From: Deltaproteobacteria bacterium
GTDB lineage: Bacteria > Desulfobacterota > Desulfobulbia > Desulfobulbales > SURF-16
Reading direction: 5' to 3'
Assembly: GCA_024277655.1 (NCBI GenBank)
Contig: JAJRUT010000122.1
Location: 1 to 53,624, forward strand
DNA: 53,624 bases
Made by a program: the position numbers and the translations under genes. Below, in pieces: positions 8,900 to 17,946 of this stretch (positions are counted from its first letter, which is position 1; each line of letters starts with the position of its first letter). The notes under the pieces are model-generated. The model saw only the letters and a list, made by a program, of their open reading frames with translations. It made no database searches and was not told the DNA's origin.

Positions 8900-10783
8900 T
8901 TAACTTTTGGCCAAATCCATGGCTGCCTGGATAATTGCCGGTGGATCTATTTTGGCAAGCTGCCACAGGGTTTCCTGGGGGCCATGTTCCATGAAAATAT
9001 CGGGGATTCCCAGAATGGTTGTGGGGATTTGTAATTTGTGGCGCGCCAGCAACTCCAGGATGGAACTACCGAAACCACCTTTTTTAACGTTGTCCTCAAT
9101 GGTTATGATTCGGCCTGTTTTCTCGGCCCACTCACAGATTAGATCACCATCTAGAGGGGTCACAAAGCGTGGATTAATTACGGCAGCATCTATGCCCACT
9201 TTCTTTAACCCTTCAGCGGCCTCCATGGCGGGGGCGACTCGGTTGCCGATGGGGAGGAGGAGAATATCACTGCCTTCCCTGAGCAATTCGCCTTTGCCTA
9301 TGGCTATTTTTTCATAGCCCTCCGTGGTTGGCACGCCCAGACCATTACCGCGACTGTAGCGCACGGCACTTGGGCCGGGGAGAAAGGTGGCGGTGTAGAG
9401 CATGTGGCGCAACTCTTCCTCATCCTTTGGGGCCATCATCACCATATTTGGAATAAAGCGGAAGAACGAGATGTCAAAGACGCCGTGGCGGGTAGCGCCA
9501 TCATCGCCGACAACCCCCCCCCGATCGATGGCAAAGGTAACAGGCAGATTGGGCAGACAGACATCGTGGATGATTTGGTCCATGGCCCGCTGAAAGAAGG
9601 TTGAATACACGGCGATAACCGGCAGGAGTCCTTCAGTGGCAAGGCCTGCGGCAAAGGTAACCCCGTGCTGTTCGGCAATGCCCACATCAAAAAAACGATC
9701 GGGGAATTTCTGACTAAAATCACTGAGGCCGGTACCGGCTGGCATGGCCGCAGAAATGGTCACCACCCGGGGATCTTTTGCCGCTAGATCCAGCATGGTA
9801 TCACCAAAAACTTTAGTGTAGGAGGGTGGTGGTTTTATTTTGGGTTTGATTGGTTCGCCGGTGGTCTTGTTGAACGGGCCAACACCATGAAAGGCTCCTG
9901 GGTTCTTCTCTGCCGGTTCGTAGCCTTTGCCCTTGGTGGTGAGGACATGGATGAGCACCGGGCCGTCATGGTGATTTTTGACGTTTTCCAGGGTTTCAAG
10001 GAGGGTCGGCAGGTCATGGCCATCAATGGGGCCGATGTACTCAAATTTAAGGGCCTCAAAGAGCATTCCCGGGGTGAAAAAGCCTTTAAAGCTTTCCTCA
10101 CTCTTCTTTAGAACCTGGAGGATGTTCTCACCAACGCCGTGGAATCCTTTAAGGAAAGATTCCATTTCCCGTTTGATATGGACTATTGTCTTACCGGAGA
10201 GTTTCCGGCTTAAGAAGCTGGATAAGGCGCCAACATTGGGGGAGATGGACATCTCGTTGTCATTGAGGATAACGATGAGGTTTTTGTCAAGATGACCGGC
10301 CTGGTTCAAGGCCTCAAAGGCCATGCCTCCGGTCATGGAACCATCGCCGATAACAGCAAGGGTTCGGGCGGTGTCACCTTTGAGGAACTTTGCCAGACTG
10401 ATGCCAAGGGCGGCTGAAATTGAGGTGGAGGAATGGCCGGTATCAAAGGCGTCATACTCGGATTCTTCCCGTTTGGGAAAACCACTGATGCCTTTATATT
10501 GGCGCAGGGTGTGAAACTTGTCACGTCTGCCGGTGATAAGTTTGTGGGTGTATACCTGGTGGCCAACATCCCAGACCAGCTTGTCCGTTGGGGTGTCGAA
10601 AATATAATGGAGGGCCAGGGTCAACTCCACCACGCCAAGGCAGGGGGCAAGGTGACCGCCGGTAACACTGACAGTGTCTATAATGGTTTCCCGGATTTCT
10701 TCTGCCAGATTGACCAGTTGTTTGGGGTCAAGGAGGCGCAGGTCTGCGGGGGAGTCGATACGTGATAATATTTGAGAAGTCAT
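8900..10783 (-). CDS. dxs: 1-deoxy-D-xylulose-5-phosphate synthase
   Basis: Thiamine-diphosphate enzyme that condenses pyruvate and glyceraldehyde-3-phosphate, the first step of the MEP isoprenoid pathway. The 627 aa length is typical. Visible features are [17 protein letters not shown] near residue 44, [16 protein letters not shown] near 70, and the TPP motif [18 protein letters not shown] followed by [11 protein letters not shown] near 146-178. In the transketolase-like part are [17 protein letters not shown] near 365 and [15 protein letters not shown] near 420. It is the last gene of a minus-strand cluster after xseB and ispA, an arrangement common in proteobacteria. Confidence 0.97.
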   Translation of the reverse strand: MTSQILSRIDSPADLRLLDPKQLVNLAEEIRETIIDTVSVTGGHLAPCLGVVELTLALHYIFDTPTDKLVWDVGHQVYTHKLITGRRDKFHTLRQYKGISGFPKREESEYDAFDTGHSSTSISAALGISLAKFLKGDTARTLAVIGDGSMTGGMAFEALNQAGHLDKNLIVILNDNEMSISPNVGALSSFLSRKLSGKTIVHIKREMESFLKGFHGVGENILQVLKKSEESFKGFFTPGMLFEALKFEYIGPIDGHDLPTLLETLENVKNHHDGPVLIHVLTTKGKGYEPAEKNPGAFHGVGPFNKTTGEPIKPKIKPPPSYTKVFGDTMLDLAAKDPRVVTISAAMPAGTGLSDFSQKFPDRFFDVGIAEQHGVTFAAGLATEGLLPVIAVYSTFFQRAMDQIIHDVCLPNLPVTFAIDRGGVVGDDGATRHGVFDISFFRFIPNMVMMAPKDEEELRHMLYTATFLPGPSAVRYSRGNGLGVPTTEGYEKIAIGKGELLREGSDILLLPIGNRVAPAMEAAEGLKKVGIDAAVINPRFVTPLDGDLICEWAEKTGRIITIEDNVKKGGFGSSILELLARHKLQIPTTILGIPDIFMEHGPQETLWQLAKIDPPAIIQAAMDLAKS

Positions 10784-10881
10784 ATTTTTTGCGAAGATAA
10801 AGGATGTTAGCTCAATGCTTATTGCGCATTGTTTCCTCTTGTTATCGTTCCTGTTTGTTCTTCATGGGTTTTAAAGTTAAT

Positions 10882-11781
10882 CTATTTGTTTCTGGAGTAG
10901 ATATATTGAGCGAGTTCCCGTAAGGGGTCACAGCGATCATCAAACTGTTCAAGGCAGGCAAGGGCGTCACTTACAGCTTGGGTTGCTTTTTTTCTGGTGC
11001 CATCAACCCCGAAAAAGGCAGGGTAGGTGGCTTTGTCAAGTTCCGCATCCGAGCCTGCTTTTTTGCCAAGCTGCTCGGTGGAGGCTGTGACATTAAGCAG
11101 ATCATCAACAATCTGGAATGCCAGACCAATGTGGGTGCCGTACTGGCTGAAGGCTTGATATTGCTTAGAGTTTGCCTTGCCAAGGATGGCTCCCATTTGC
11201 ACAGAAGCCTTGATGAGCGCCCCAGTTTTACAGGAGTGGAGTGTCCGTAAGGTCTCAATGGAAATATCCTGGCCCTCTGACTCGATATCAATGGCCTGCC
11301 CGCCAACCATTCCCAGGGAACCTGCGGAGCGGGCTAAAACCTGAATCAGTTTGACCTGGGTTTCGGCGGGAAGGTTTTTTGTGAGACTCGGATGACTTAG
11401 CAGGTCAAAACCAAAGGTAAGGAGACCATCTCCCGCAAGGATGGCTCCGGCCTCACCAAATTTAATATGGTTTGTCGGTTTGCCCCGCCTGAGATCATCG
11501 TTATCCATGGCTGGCAGGTCGTCGTGGATAAGCGAATATGTGTGGATACATTCAAGGCTCATGGCAACTGGCAGGACGCTGTCGTCTGAGTATCCCAGTG
11601 CCTCGGCAACGGCAATACATAAAATAGGCCGAATCCGTTTGCCCCCCGCAAAGAGTGAGTAGCGCATGGCCTCGAGGTGATTTTTAAGGAGGTCGCTGCC
11701 AGAGAGCATATACTGTTCCATGCCGTCTTCAACAATCTTCTTTTTATCGCGCAAATACTGTTTAATAATCATCGTGTTCAA
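10882..11781 (-). CDS. ispA: Polyprenyl (farnesyl/geranylgeranyl) diphosphate synthase
   Basis: Head-to-tail trans-prenyltransferase that extends DMAPP with IPP. The 299 aa product shows GGKRIRP near residue 47, the first Asp-rich motif DDLPAMDNDDLRRGKPTNH near 92, and a second motif DDLLNVT near 222. The last acidic position of the second motif is Asn rather than the usual Asp. Chain length cannot be settled by eye; C15 is the usual assignment for this operon position. Its start overlaps the 3' end of xseB by 20 bp, so translation is probably coupled. dxs follows after about 100 bp. Confidence 0.93.
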   Translation of the reverse strand: MNTMIIKQYLRDKKKIVEDGMEQYMLSGSDLLKNHLEAMRYSLFAGGKRIRPILCIAVAEALGYSDDSVLPVAMSLECIHTYSLIHDDLPAMDNDDLRRGKPTNHIKFGEAGAILAGDGLLTFGFDLLSHPSLTKNLPAETQVKLIQVLARSAGSLGMVGGQAIDIESEGQDISIETLRTLHSCKTGALIKASVQMGAILGKANSKQYQAFSQYGTHIGLAFQIVDDLLNVTASTEQLGKKAGSDAELDKATYPAFFGVDGTRKKATQAVSDALACLEQFDDRCDPLRELAQYIYSRNK

Positions 11782-11989
11782 AGGGAGTGGTGGTGAGACT
11801 GTTGTTTTTTTCCAGGAGAATGCTCACTTTCTTTTTGGACTCATCAAGTTTTTTATTGCAAAAATCAGCAAGTTTAATCCCTTCTTCAAACTTTTTTAAG
11901 CTCACCTCAAGGGGTAATTCGCCACTCTCAAGATCGCTGGTAATTGCTTCGAGCTGTTCCATTGCCTGTTCAAATGTCTTGCGCGCCAT
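11762..11989 (-). CDS. xseB: Exodeoxyribonuclease VII small subunit
   Basis: Small helical subunit of ExoVII, which with XseA degrades single-stranded DNA. The 75 aa protein has the whole family pattern: FEQAMEQLEAITSDLESGELPLE at the start, then SLKKFEEGIKLADFCNKKL, forming a helical hairpin. A Ser/Thr-rich tail leads into the ispA overlap. xseA is not adjacent. The xseB-ispA-dxs order is a familiar proteobacterial arrangement. Confidence 0.93.
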   Translation of the reverse strand: MARKTFEQAMEQLEAITSDLESGELPLEVSLKKFEEGIKLADFCNKKLDESKKKVSILLEKNNSLTTTPFEHDDY

Positions 11990-12143
11990 GATCTGTCAAC
12001 CAGTTTTGAGGTGATAAAATAAGTGGGTAATACTAAAGTAGAAACCTGTGGCTGGCAACGGTTTAAAAAAAAATATGGCTGTGGTAAGCATGAGGAACTT
12101 GTGATTATCCGGCCTAAAAAATTAATTTTACAGGACAATTCCG

Positions 12144-13055
12144 ATTAAAAATAAAATCAGTGATCAGCACGTCATCCTTTTTCTGGAATGGCTACAGATC
12201 GAAAAGGGGTATTCGGAGAACACGGTGGCAAGTTATAAACTTGATATTGCCGATTATTTAACTTCTATCCACCGCCCGGATGATTCGATTTCTCTGACCC
12301 AATCAGAGATTCGCAGCTGGGTCTATGGCTTAAATGGCCTGAAAAAACCGGCCTCAGTGGCGCGGATGATTTCCGGCTTGCGGCAGTTCTGCCGTTTTCT
12401 TGTGCGGGGTGGATATATCGCCACCGACCCGACAAGTTCTGTGGCCATGCCAAAGCTTGGCAGGCATATCCCTGTCTTTCTTAGTGTTGATGAGGTTTTC
12501 TCCCTTATAGAAGAGCCTGCCGGTCATGATCGGTTTCACTTGCGTGATACAGCGATCCTCGAATTGCTTTACTCCTCTGGGCTACGGGTTTCTGAAATTT
12601 CGAAATGTGATCTTGAGATGCTTGATTTTCAGGAGGGAATGGTTACTGTGGTCGGCAAAGGACGGAAGGAGCGGCTTGTCCCCGTTGGCGATAAGGCCCT
12701 TGACGCGGTGGGCAGGTATCTCCCTTTGCGTGAGTCTCTTATTGCGGCAAAGCTGAAGAGAGGCCACTCGCACCTGGATGAACCCCTGTTTGTCAATGGT
12801 CGGGGTGGGCGGTTAAGCCCACGATCCATCGAGAGAATGGTGGCGTCTTACGGCAGGCGGGCAGGAATACTGGTACCGGTTACTCCCCATGCCCTCAGGC
12901 ATTCATTTGCCACCCATCTTCTGGAGATGGGGGCTGATTTACGGGTGGTGCAGGAGTTACTGGGACACGCCAGTCTTTCCACCACCCAAAAATATACCCA
13001 CCTGACGATTGATCATTTAATGGATGTATATGACAAGGCCCATCCGCTTAAATAA
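12144..13055 (+). CDS. xerC: Tyrosine recombinase XerC/XerD, probable non-AUG start
   Basis: Site-specific tyrosine recombinase for chromosome dimer resolution. The catalytic set is visible: Arg in SSGLRVSEI, Lys in VVGKGRKERLVP, HALRHSFATH, the later His in LLGHASL, and Tyr in TQKYTHL. The first ATG/GTG/TTG in frame is GTG 12225, but this removes the conserved N-terminal helix. The frame upstream still reads SDQHVILFLEWLQIEKGYSE and is open back to the TAA at 12123. No ATG, GTG or TTG lies in that stretch. ATT 12144 has AGGA at 12132-12135 and gives 303 aa, the normal family length. The next genes are hslV and hslU, matching the Bacillus codV-clpQ-clpY order, hence the XerC name. Confidence 0.85.
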   Translation: MKNKISDQHVILFLEWLQIEKGYSENTVASYKLDIADYLTSIHRPDDSISLTQSEIRSWVYGLNGLKKPASVARMISGLRQFCRFLVRGGYIATDPTSSVAMPKLGRHIPVFLSVDEVFSLIEEPAGHDRFHLRDTAILELLYSSGLRVSEISKCDLEMLDFQEGMVTVVGKGRKERLVPVGDKALDAVGRYLPLRESLIAAKLKRGHSHLDEPLFVNGRGGRLSPRSIERMVASYGRRAGILVPVTPHALRHSFATHLLEMGADLRVVQELLGHASLSTTQKYTHLTIDHLMDVYDKAHPLK

Positions 13056-13158
13056 CAAGGGGTGGGCAATTGTGAAGCAACCAATTAATATACAGCCCCA
13101 AACGAAATTTACGTCACATTATTAACTTCTGAGTATAAAAAATTCTGAGCATAAAAAT

Positions 13159-13689
13159 ATGAAAATTAGGTCTACGACAATTATATGTATCCGTCACAAG
13201 GGTGATGTGGTGATGGCCGGTGATGGCCAGGTTTCCCTTGGTAATACGGTGATGAAGAGTGGGGCGCGTAAGGTGCGGCGTCTGTTTAATGATAAGGTTA
13301 TTACCGGTTTTGCCGGGGCCACCGCCGATGCCTTTACCCTTTTTGACAAGCTTGAACAGAAGCTTGAGCAGTTCAATGGCAATCTTATGCGGGCCTCGGT
13401 GGAGCTTGCCAAGGATTGGCGCACCGATAAGATGCTCCGCCGTTTGGAGGCCATGCTGATTGCTGCTGATGATGAGTATTCCCTCCTGTTATCCGGTACC
13501 GGCGATGTGATTGAGTCAGATGATGGAATTCTCGCCATTGGTTCAGGTGGGGTGTATGCCCAGTCGGCAGCCAAGGCGCTGATTAAACATAGTGATTTGA
13601 ACGCCGAAGAGGTCGCCCGGGCCTCCATGGAAATTGCCGGATCCATCTGCGTGTTTACCAATACCAATATCGTGGTTGAAAAAATATGA
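13159..13689 (+). CDS. hslV: ATP-dependent protease subunit HslV
   Basis: Proteasome-like peptidase that forms a dodecamer activated by HslU. The mature protein should begin at the Thr-Thr after MKIRS, so a five-residue propeptide must be removed before Thr acts as nucleophile. Family landmarks are [17 protein letters not shown] near residue 17, [15 protein letters not shown] near 47 and [19 protein letters not shown] near 120. The length of 176 aa is standard. The last bases overlap the ATG of hslU (ATGA), which indicates coupled translation. Confidence 0.97.
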   Translation: MKIRSTTIICIRHKGDVVMAGDGQVSLGNTVMKSGARKVRRLFNDKVITGFAGATADAFTLFDKLEQKLEQFNGNLMRASVELAKDWRTDKMLRRLEAMLIAADDEYSLLLSGTGDVIESDDGILAIGSGGVYAQSAAKALIKHSDLNAEEVARASMEIAGSICVFTNTNIVVEKI

Positions 13690-15038
13690 GTACCAATGAA
13701 CCCCTTACTCCCAAAGACATTGTAGCAAAGCTTGATAAATTTATTATCGGTCAGGACTCAGCCAAACGTTTTGTGGCTATTGCTCTGCGTAACCGCTGGC
13801 GTCGTCAGCAGGTCGCCGAGCCTCTGCGTGATGAGATATCCCCCAAAAATATTATTATGATTGGGCCAACCGGGGTGGGGAAGACCGAGATCTCAAGGCG
13901 GCTTGCCCAGCTTGATCGATCACCTTTTTTAAAGGTTGAGGCGACCAAATTTACTGAAGTTGGTTATGTGGGACGTGATGTTGAATCGATGATCCGTGAC
14001 CTGACTGAGCTTGCGGTTAATTTTGTCAAGGAGGAGCAGGCTGAGGCGGTTCAGCAAAAGGCAAAAGTCCTAGCCAAAGAGGCGTTACTCGATCTTTTGG
14101 TACCACCGCCACCGGTCGCCCCTGGCGTTGATCCAACTGATCCTGCCGCCTCACCAACCCGCGATAAGTTTCGGGTAATGCTTGAAGAGGGTAAGCTTGA
14201 CGAGCGCGAGGTTGATATAAATATTGAGCAGGCGGCGCCAGCCATGCCTATGGTTGAGGTGCTGTCCACTGGGCCTCAGGAGGGTATGGGCTCATCCATG
14301 CAGGATATGTTCGCAAAGATCTTCCCTAAGAAGACCAAGAAACAGAAGGTGAAGATCACGGATGCCATACCACTTCTGGAGAAACAGGAGGCGGAGAAGC
14401 TGATTGATATGGAAGAGGTGACGCGCCTTGCCGTGGAGCGGGTTGAGCAGACTGGTATCATCTTCCTTGATGAGATTGATAAAATTACCTCCCGTGGCTC
14501 GGGCGGTAATACCGGCGAAGTATCACGGGAGGGGGTGCAGCGGGATTTGCTCTCCATCGTTGAGGGCGCAAATGTCAACACCAAGCATGGAATGGTACGT
14601 ACGGATCATATCCTCTTTATTGCCAGTGGTGCCTTTCATACGAGTAAACCCTCTGACTTGGTGCCGGAGTTGCAGGGGCGTTTCCCGGTGCGGGTAGAGC
14701 TTGACGCCTTGGGCGAGGATGAGTTTTACCGGATTCTGGTTGAGCCTGAGAATGCATTGCTCAAGCAATACAAGGCATTGCTTGCCACCGAGGGGGTTGA
14801 TCTTGAGTTTGAAGATGAGGCCATTCGTGCCATGGCAAAAATTGCCGCTGAGGTAAATGAGTCCACCGAAAATATTGGTGCGCGCAGGCTGCATACCATC
14901 CTTGAACGGATTCTCGAGGATGTATCTTTTGCTGCTTCAGATATGGATGAGACACGTTTCCCTATTTCGGCAGAATATGTAGGGGAACAGTTGGCGACAA
15001 TTTCCGAGGATAAGGACCTGAGTCGCTATATCCTTTAG
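13686..15038 (+). CDS. hslU: ATP-dependent protease ATPase subunit HslU
   Basis: AAA+ unfoldase of the HslUV protease. Visible are the N-terminal [17 protein letters not shown] segment, Walker [10 protein letters not shown] near residue 60, the [20 protein letters not shown] pore-loop region, and Walker [11 protein letters not shown] near 258. The insertion (I) domain spans about 110-235 and is Pro/Glu/Lys-rich. Sensor segment [22 protein letters not shown] and the C-terminal [12 protein letters not shown], which docks into HslV, are intact. Length is 450 aa. It starts inside the hslV stop region. Confidence 0.97.
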   Translation: MSTNEPLTPKDIVAKLDKFIIGQDSAKRFVAIALRNRWRRQQVAEPLRDEISPKNIIMIGPTGVGKTEISRRLAQLDRSPFLKVEATKFTEVGYVGRDVESMIRDLTELAVNFVKEEQAEAVQQKAKVLAKEALLDLLVPPPPVAPGVDPTDPAASPTRDKFRVMLEEGKLDEREVDINIEQAAPAMPMVEVLSTGPQEGMGSSMQDMFAKIFPKKTKKQKVKITDAIPLLEKQEAEKLIDMEEVTRLAVERVEQTGIIFLDEIDKITSRGSGGNTGEVSREGVQRDLLSIVEGANVNTKHGMVRTDHILFIASGAFHTSKPSDLVPELQGRFPVRVELDALGEDEFYRILVEPENALLKQYKALLATEGVDLEFEDEAIRAMAKIAAEVNESTENIGARRLHTILERILEDVSFAASDMDETRFPISAEYVGEQLATISEDKDLSRYIL

Positions 15039-15078
15039 GCTACCCTTTAGAATTTTTTGAACATCGAATGGAGATGTT

Positions 15079-15588
15079 ATGTTTGATCCTGAATTGAAAT
15101 ATTGTCCGAAATGTAACGAAGAGTATATGCTGACAGCGGAGCAATGTGCTGAATGTTGCCTCACCTTACTGACCGGTACGGAGATGGTGAATTTTCATGC
15201 CGGGGGAAGGGACGCTCGGAAAGGGGCCTTGAGCGAAGATGATGACCTGGTGACGGTGCATAAGGGCGCTATTGCCGATCTGAAACATATTGAAGGCTTA
15301 TGTGAACAGGAAAATATAGGCACTGCCATTGTCAGTCAGTCCGGGGGCTGTGGCAGTGGTTGAGGCGGTTGCACCTATGATCTCCGAGTTCGGAGAGAAG
15401 ATGCCCGTGACGCCTTTGCCATTGTGCAAGCTGTGTTTGCCAAAGAGACCGGTCTTGAGCACCATGACACCTCGCTGGTGGATAATGGCTTTGACAGGGA
15501 GGCAGGTCTGGCAACTTGTCCGGCCTGCGGCTTTGAGTTTGCAACCACAACCACAACCTGTCCTGATTGCGGGCTTTGTTTTGGCTAA
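15079..15588 (+). CDS. Candidate selenoprotein: zinc-ribbon protein with in-frame UGA (Sec95)
   Basis: The frame from ATG 15079 meets a TGA at 15361-15363 but then stays open for 74 more codons to TAA 15586-15588, giving 169 aa. The N-terminus is a zinc ribbon (CPKC at 9-12, CAECC at 23-27). The middle (about 60-130) has a strand-helix-strand pattern resembling DUF2007 proteins, interrupted by CGSG-U-GGC. The post-UGA part continues that domain (TYDLRVRREDARDAFAIVQ) and ends in a second ribbon (CPAC at 147-150, CPDC at 161-164). A SECIS-like hairpin sits just downstream of the UGA. GGAG precedes the start. The stop overlaps the convergent cooC stop. The function is unknown; a metal or redox site at C91/U95/C98 is inference. 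Confidence 0.82.
15381..15396 (+). promoter_or_regulatory. Candidate bacterial SECIS hairpin for Sec95
   Basis: TCTCCG pairs perfectly with CGGAGA around an AGTT loop. The loop G lies 24 nt after the UGA. Stem length, distance and a G in the first two loop bases all fit the bacterial SECIS pattern recognised by SelB. It lies inside the coding region, as in other bacteria. Confidence 0.65.
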
Positions 15589-16352
15589 TTATGTGTAATC
15601 TTATTTACATAATGGATGACCTGTTTGGCTGCCTCCTGTGCCTCGCGGCTGGCATCAAGTTCGAGCTTCTGGTTTTGGCGCTCGGCTTTTTTGATGGCCC
15701 TTGCGTTGGGGAAAAAAGCCACGGGCTTTTGGGGGAGGTTCTCGCTTAGAAACTGACGATCGTCATCATCCTCAATGAGATTACCAATAAAGGAGATGTC
15801 TTTAATGCCTGCCTCTATCGCCAGTTTATGGATGTCGGTAGCGGTGCGGACGGATGAGTTTGAGGGAATGGCGACAATAAATAGTTCATCCACTGAGGCG
15901 ATGGTACCCCGACCAAGATGTTCGACACCGGCCTCCATATCGAGGAGGATGGCCTGGTTATTGCCAAGGAGTAGTTTAGTGAGTAAACGTTTTAGTACTG
16001 TGGCCTCGGGGCAGGCACAGCCCCCTTCGGCGGTCTGAATGGCGCCGAGGATCATCAGCTTGATGCCGTCTGCTTCCAGCATGAAACCTGCAAGCAGGTC
16101 GTTAATTTCCGGGTTGATGTTATAGTAGGGCGAGCCTTCGGTCTTGCCGGCACGTTCGGCAAGGAGTGAGCGCATATCGGCAATGGGGGTGAGCTTGCTG
16201 GTGTCGGTGAAACCAAGGGTTTGGGCCATGTGGGGACAGGGGTCAGCATCGATAACCAGAACTTCTACCCCTGATTGTTGCAGTTGTCTGGCCAGCAAGG
16301 CCATAATGGTGGTTTTCCCGACCCCGCCTTTTCCAGCGATGGCTATTTTCAT
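15585..16352 (-). CDS. cooC: CooC-type nickel-insertion ATPase
   Basis: MinD/NifH-superfamily ATPase of the CooC type, which matures the Ni-Fe-S cluster of CO dehydrogenase. Visible are the deviant Walker A AGKGGVGKTTIMALLA at residue 6, VLVIDADPCPHMAQTLGF near 35, and the CxC metal site in GGCACPEA near 110. The switch segment LLDMEAGVEHLGRGT follows near 136, then VAIPSNSSVRTA near 160. Length is 255 aa. No cooS/acsA or acs gene is nearby, so the partner must be encoded elsewhere. Its stop codon overlaps the stop of the convergent zinc-ribbon selenoprotein. Confidence 0.88.
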   Translation of the reverse strand: MKIAIAGKGGVGKTTIMALLARQLQQSGVEVLVIDADPCPHMAQTLGFTDTSKLTPIADMRSLLAERAGKTEGSPYYNINPEINDLLAGFMLEADGIKLMILGAIQTAEGGCACPEATVLKRLLTKLLLGNNQAILLDMEAGVEHLGRGTIASVDELFIVAIPSNSSVRTATDIHKLAIEAGIKDISFIGNLIEDDDDRQFLSENLPQKPVAFFPNARAIKKAERQNQKLELDASREAQEAAKQVIHYVNKITHN

Positions 16353-16444
16353 AATTTTTCCTCATTTATATGGTATGTTATGGCCTTTAATTACTCGTTA
16401 TTGAGGAAATTTTCCAACTTAATTTTAGCAAGTCGGCTACCCCT

Positions 16445-17611
16445 ATGATCTCTCTTGGAATTGAAGAATTACTCAAAAATAAACCAGCAATTCTTGAGGG
16501 TAAGAGGCTTGGTCTTCTCTGCAACCAGGCCTCCACGGATCGGCATTTTAAGCATACCAGGGATCTTATCCACCAGGCCTATCCTGGGCAATTAAGCTGT
16601 ATCCTCTCTCCGCAACATGGTTTTTTTGCCGAGAAACAGGATAATATGATTGAGTCAGGGCACGGGATTTGTGCCGTTACCGGTGTTCCAGTCTTCAGTC
16701 TTTATGGTGAAACCCGCATCCCCACAGAAGAAATGATGGCTAAAGTCGATGTGGTGGTGGTGGATATTGTCGATGTGGGGACACGGGTTTATACCTTTAT
16801 GTACACCCTGGCCTATGTGATGCAGGCGGCGGCCAGATATGGCAAGATGGTGCTGGTGCTTGATCGCCCAAACCCCATCGGTGGACGCGAGATTGAGGGG
16901 AATATTCTTGAACCCGATGTTCAGTCCTTTGTGGGGTTGTACCCACTGCCCATGCGGCATGGACTTACCTTTGCGGAGCTTGGCCTGCTCTTTAATCAGG
17001 AGTTTTCCATCGGGGCAGACTACCATGTGGTGAAGATGGCTGGCTGGAAGCGCTCAATGCATTTTCCGGACACTGGAATTCCCTGGGTCTATCCCTCACC
17101 CAATATGCCAGACTATACGGCAAGCCTCACCTATCCTGGGCAGGTTATCTGGGAGGGAAGTTCCATCTCTGAGGGGCGGGGAACCTGCGCACCATTTACC
17201 CTGTTTGGCGCGCCCTGGGTTTCCCCTGCTGATGTTCTTGATTTTGTCGCCAGGACGCCATTACCCGGTTGTGTTTTTCGACCTGTGCAGTTTGAACCAA
17301 CGTTTAATAAGTATCAGGGCGAGGTGTGCCACGGCTTTCAGCTCCATGTTACTGATGTGAATAGCTTTAAACCATACAGGACGGGGATTGCCTTTTTACA
17401 GGCCTTTATCCAGCTCTATCCTCAGTTTTCCTATAAACAGCCGCCCTACGAGTATGAGTTTGAAAAATTGCCAATGGATCTCATCCTTGGCTCAAAATCT
17501 ATCCGCAAACGTCTCGAAACCACCGAAGACATTATGGCTATTGAGGATAGTTGGCAGGATGGACTGGCAGAATTTGCGATTATGCGGGAAAAATACTTTT
17601 TATACAAATAG
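16445..17611 (+). CDS. DUF1343 protein, NamZ-like exo-beta-N-acetylmuramidase
   Basis: Member of the DUF1343 family, whose characterised Bacillus member NamZ removes terminal MurNAc from peptidoglycan fragments. Family landmarks are LLCNQASTD near residue 25, LSPQHGFFAEKQDNM near 57, VDVVVVDIVDVGTRVYTFMYTL near 102, VLDRPNPIGG near 140, and NMPDYTASLTYPGQ followed by EGSSISEGRGT near 225. The protein begins directly with the domain and has no signal peptide, so as read it is cytoplasmic; many relatives are exported. ATG 16445 is close to the expected family start. A palindromic MITE-like element follows immediately. Confidence 0.85.
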   Translation: MISLGIEELLKNKPAILEGKRLGLLCNQASTDRHFKHTRDLIHQAYPGQLSCILSPQHGFFAEKQDNMIESGHGICAVTGVPVFSLYGETRIPTEEMMAKVDVVVVDIVDVGTRVYTFMYTLAYVMQAAARYGKMVLVLDRPNPIGGREIEGNILEPDVQSFVGLYPLPMRHGLTFAELGLLFNQEFSIGADYHVVKMAGWKRSMHFPDTGIPWVYPSPNMPDYTASLTYPGQVIWEGSSISEGRGTCAPFTLFGAPWVSPADVLDFVARTPLPGCVFRPVQFEPTFNKYQGEVCHGFQLHVTDVNSFKPYRTGIAFLQAFIQLYPQFSYKQPPYEYEFEKLPMDLILGSKSIRKRLETTEDIMAIEDSWQDGLAEFAIMREKYFLYK

Positions 17612-17618
17612 TAATAGT

Positions 17619-17879
17619 CAGTAATGTCCGGATAGGATGTTTCTGTACATTGAGTCTGGATTTCTATGCCCCTTTATTCCGCTCTCACTCTCCATTTCTT
17701 GATTTTTAAACATTTTTATTTCCCATTTTCATCTGTCATGGCGAGGGACTCGCATTATTAAAATGGGAGACAAAGATGAAAGAAAATACTACGAAATTTG
17801 CAGAATGACGCTCCATAAAGGGGCATAGAAATACTCTTGCAGGTAAGCCACGACTCCGAGTTCTTAACGGACATTATTA
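17619..17879 (+). repeat. Palindromic MITE-like element, copy A (261 bp)
   Basis: Ends are CAGTAATGTCCG on the left and CGGACATTATTA on the right, imperfect inverted repeats. Nine-base direct repeats AGTAATAGT flank the element at 17610-17618 and 17880-17888, and look like a target-site duplication. Inside, TCTATGCCCCTTTAT on the left pairs with ATAAAGGGGCATAGA on the right, then CCCATTTT pairs with AAAATGGG. At the apex is GCGAGGGACTCGC. No transposase frame is present. It matches copy C at 39424-39684 in opposite orientation. Confidence 0.75.
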
Positions 17880-17946
17880 AGTAATAGTTGACCAATTTTT
17901 CCATATCAGGAAGTCTGTAGAACTTAGAAAAACAGACCAGAGCAAT

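Noticed and set aside
15329..15598. The stop at 15361 in the zinc-ribbon gene as a frameshift into another frame
   Set aside because: The +1 frame gives a Pro/Leu/Trp-rich sequence with no ribbon, while the original frame continues cleanly with conserved-looking residues and CxxC pairs. A single in-frame UGA is the simpler reading.
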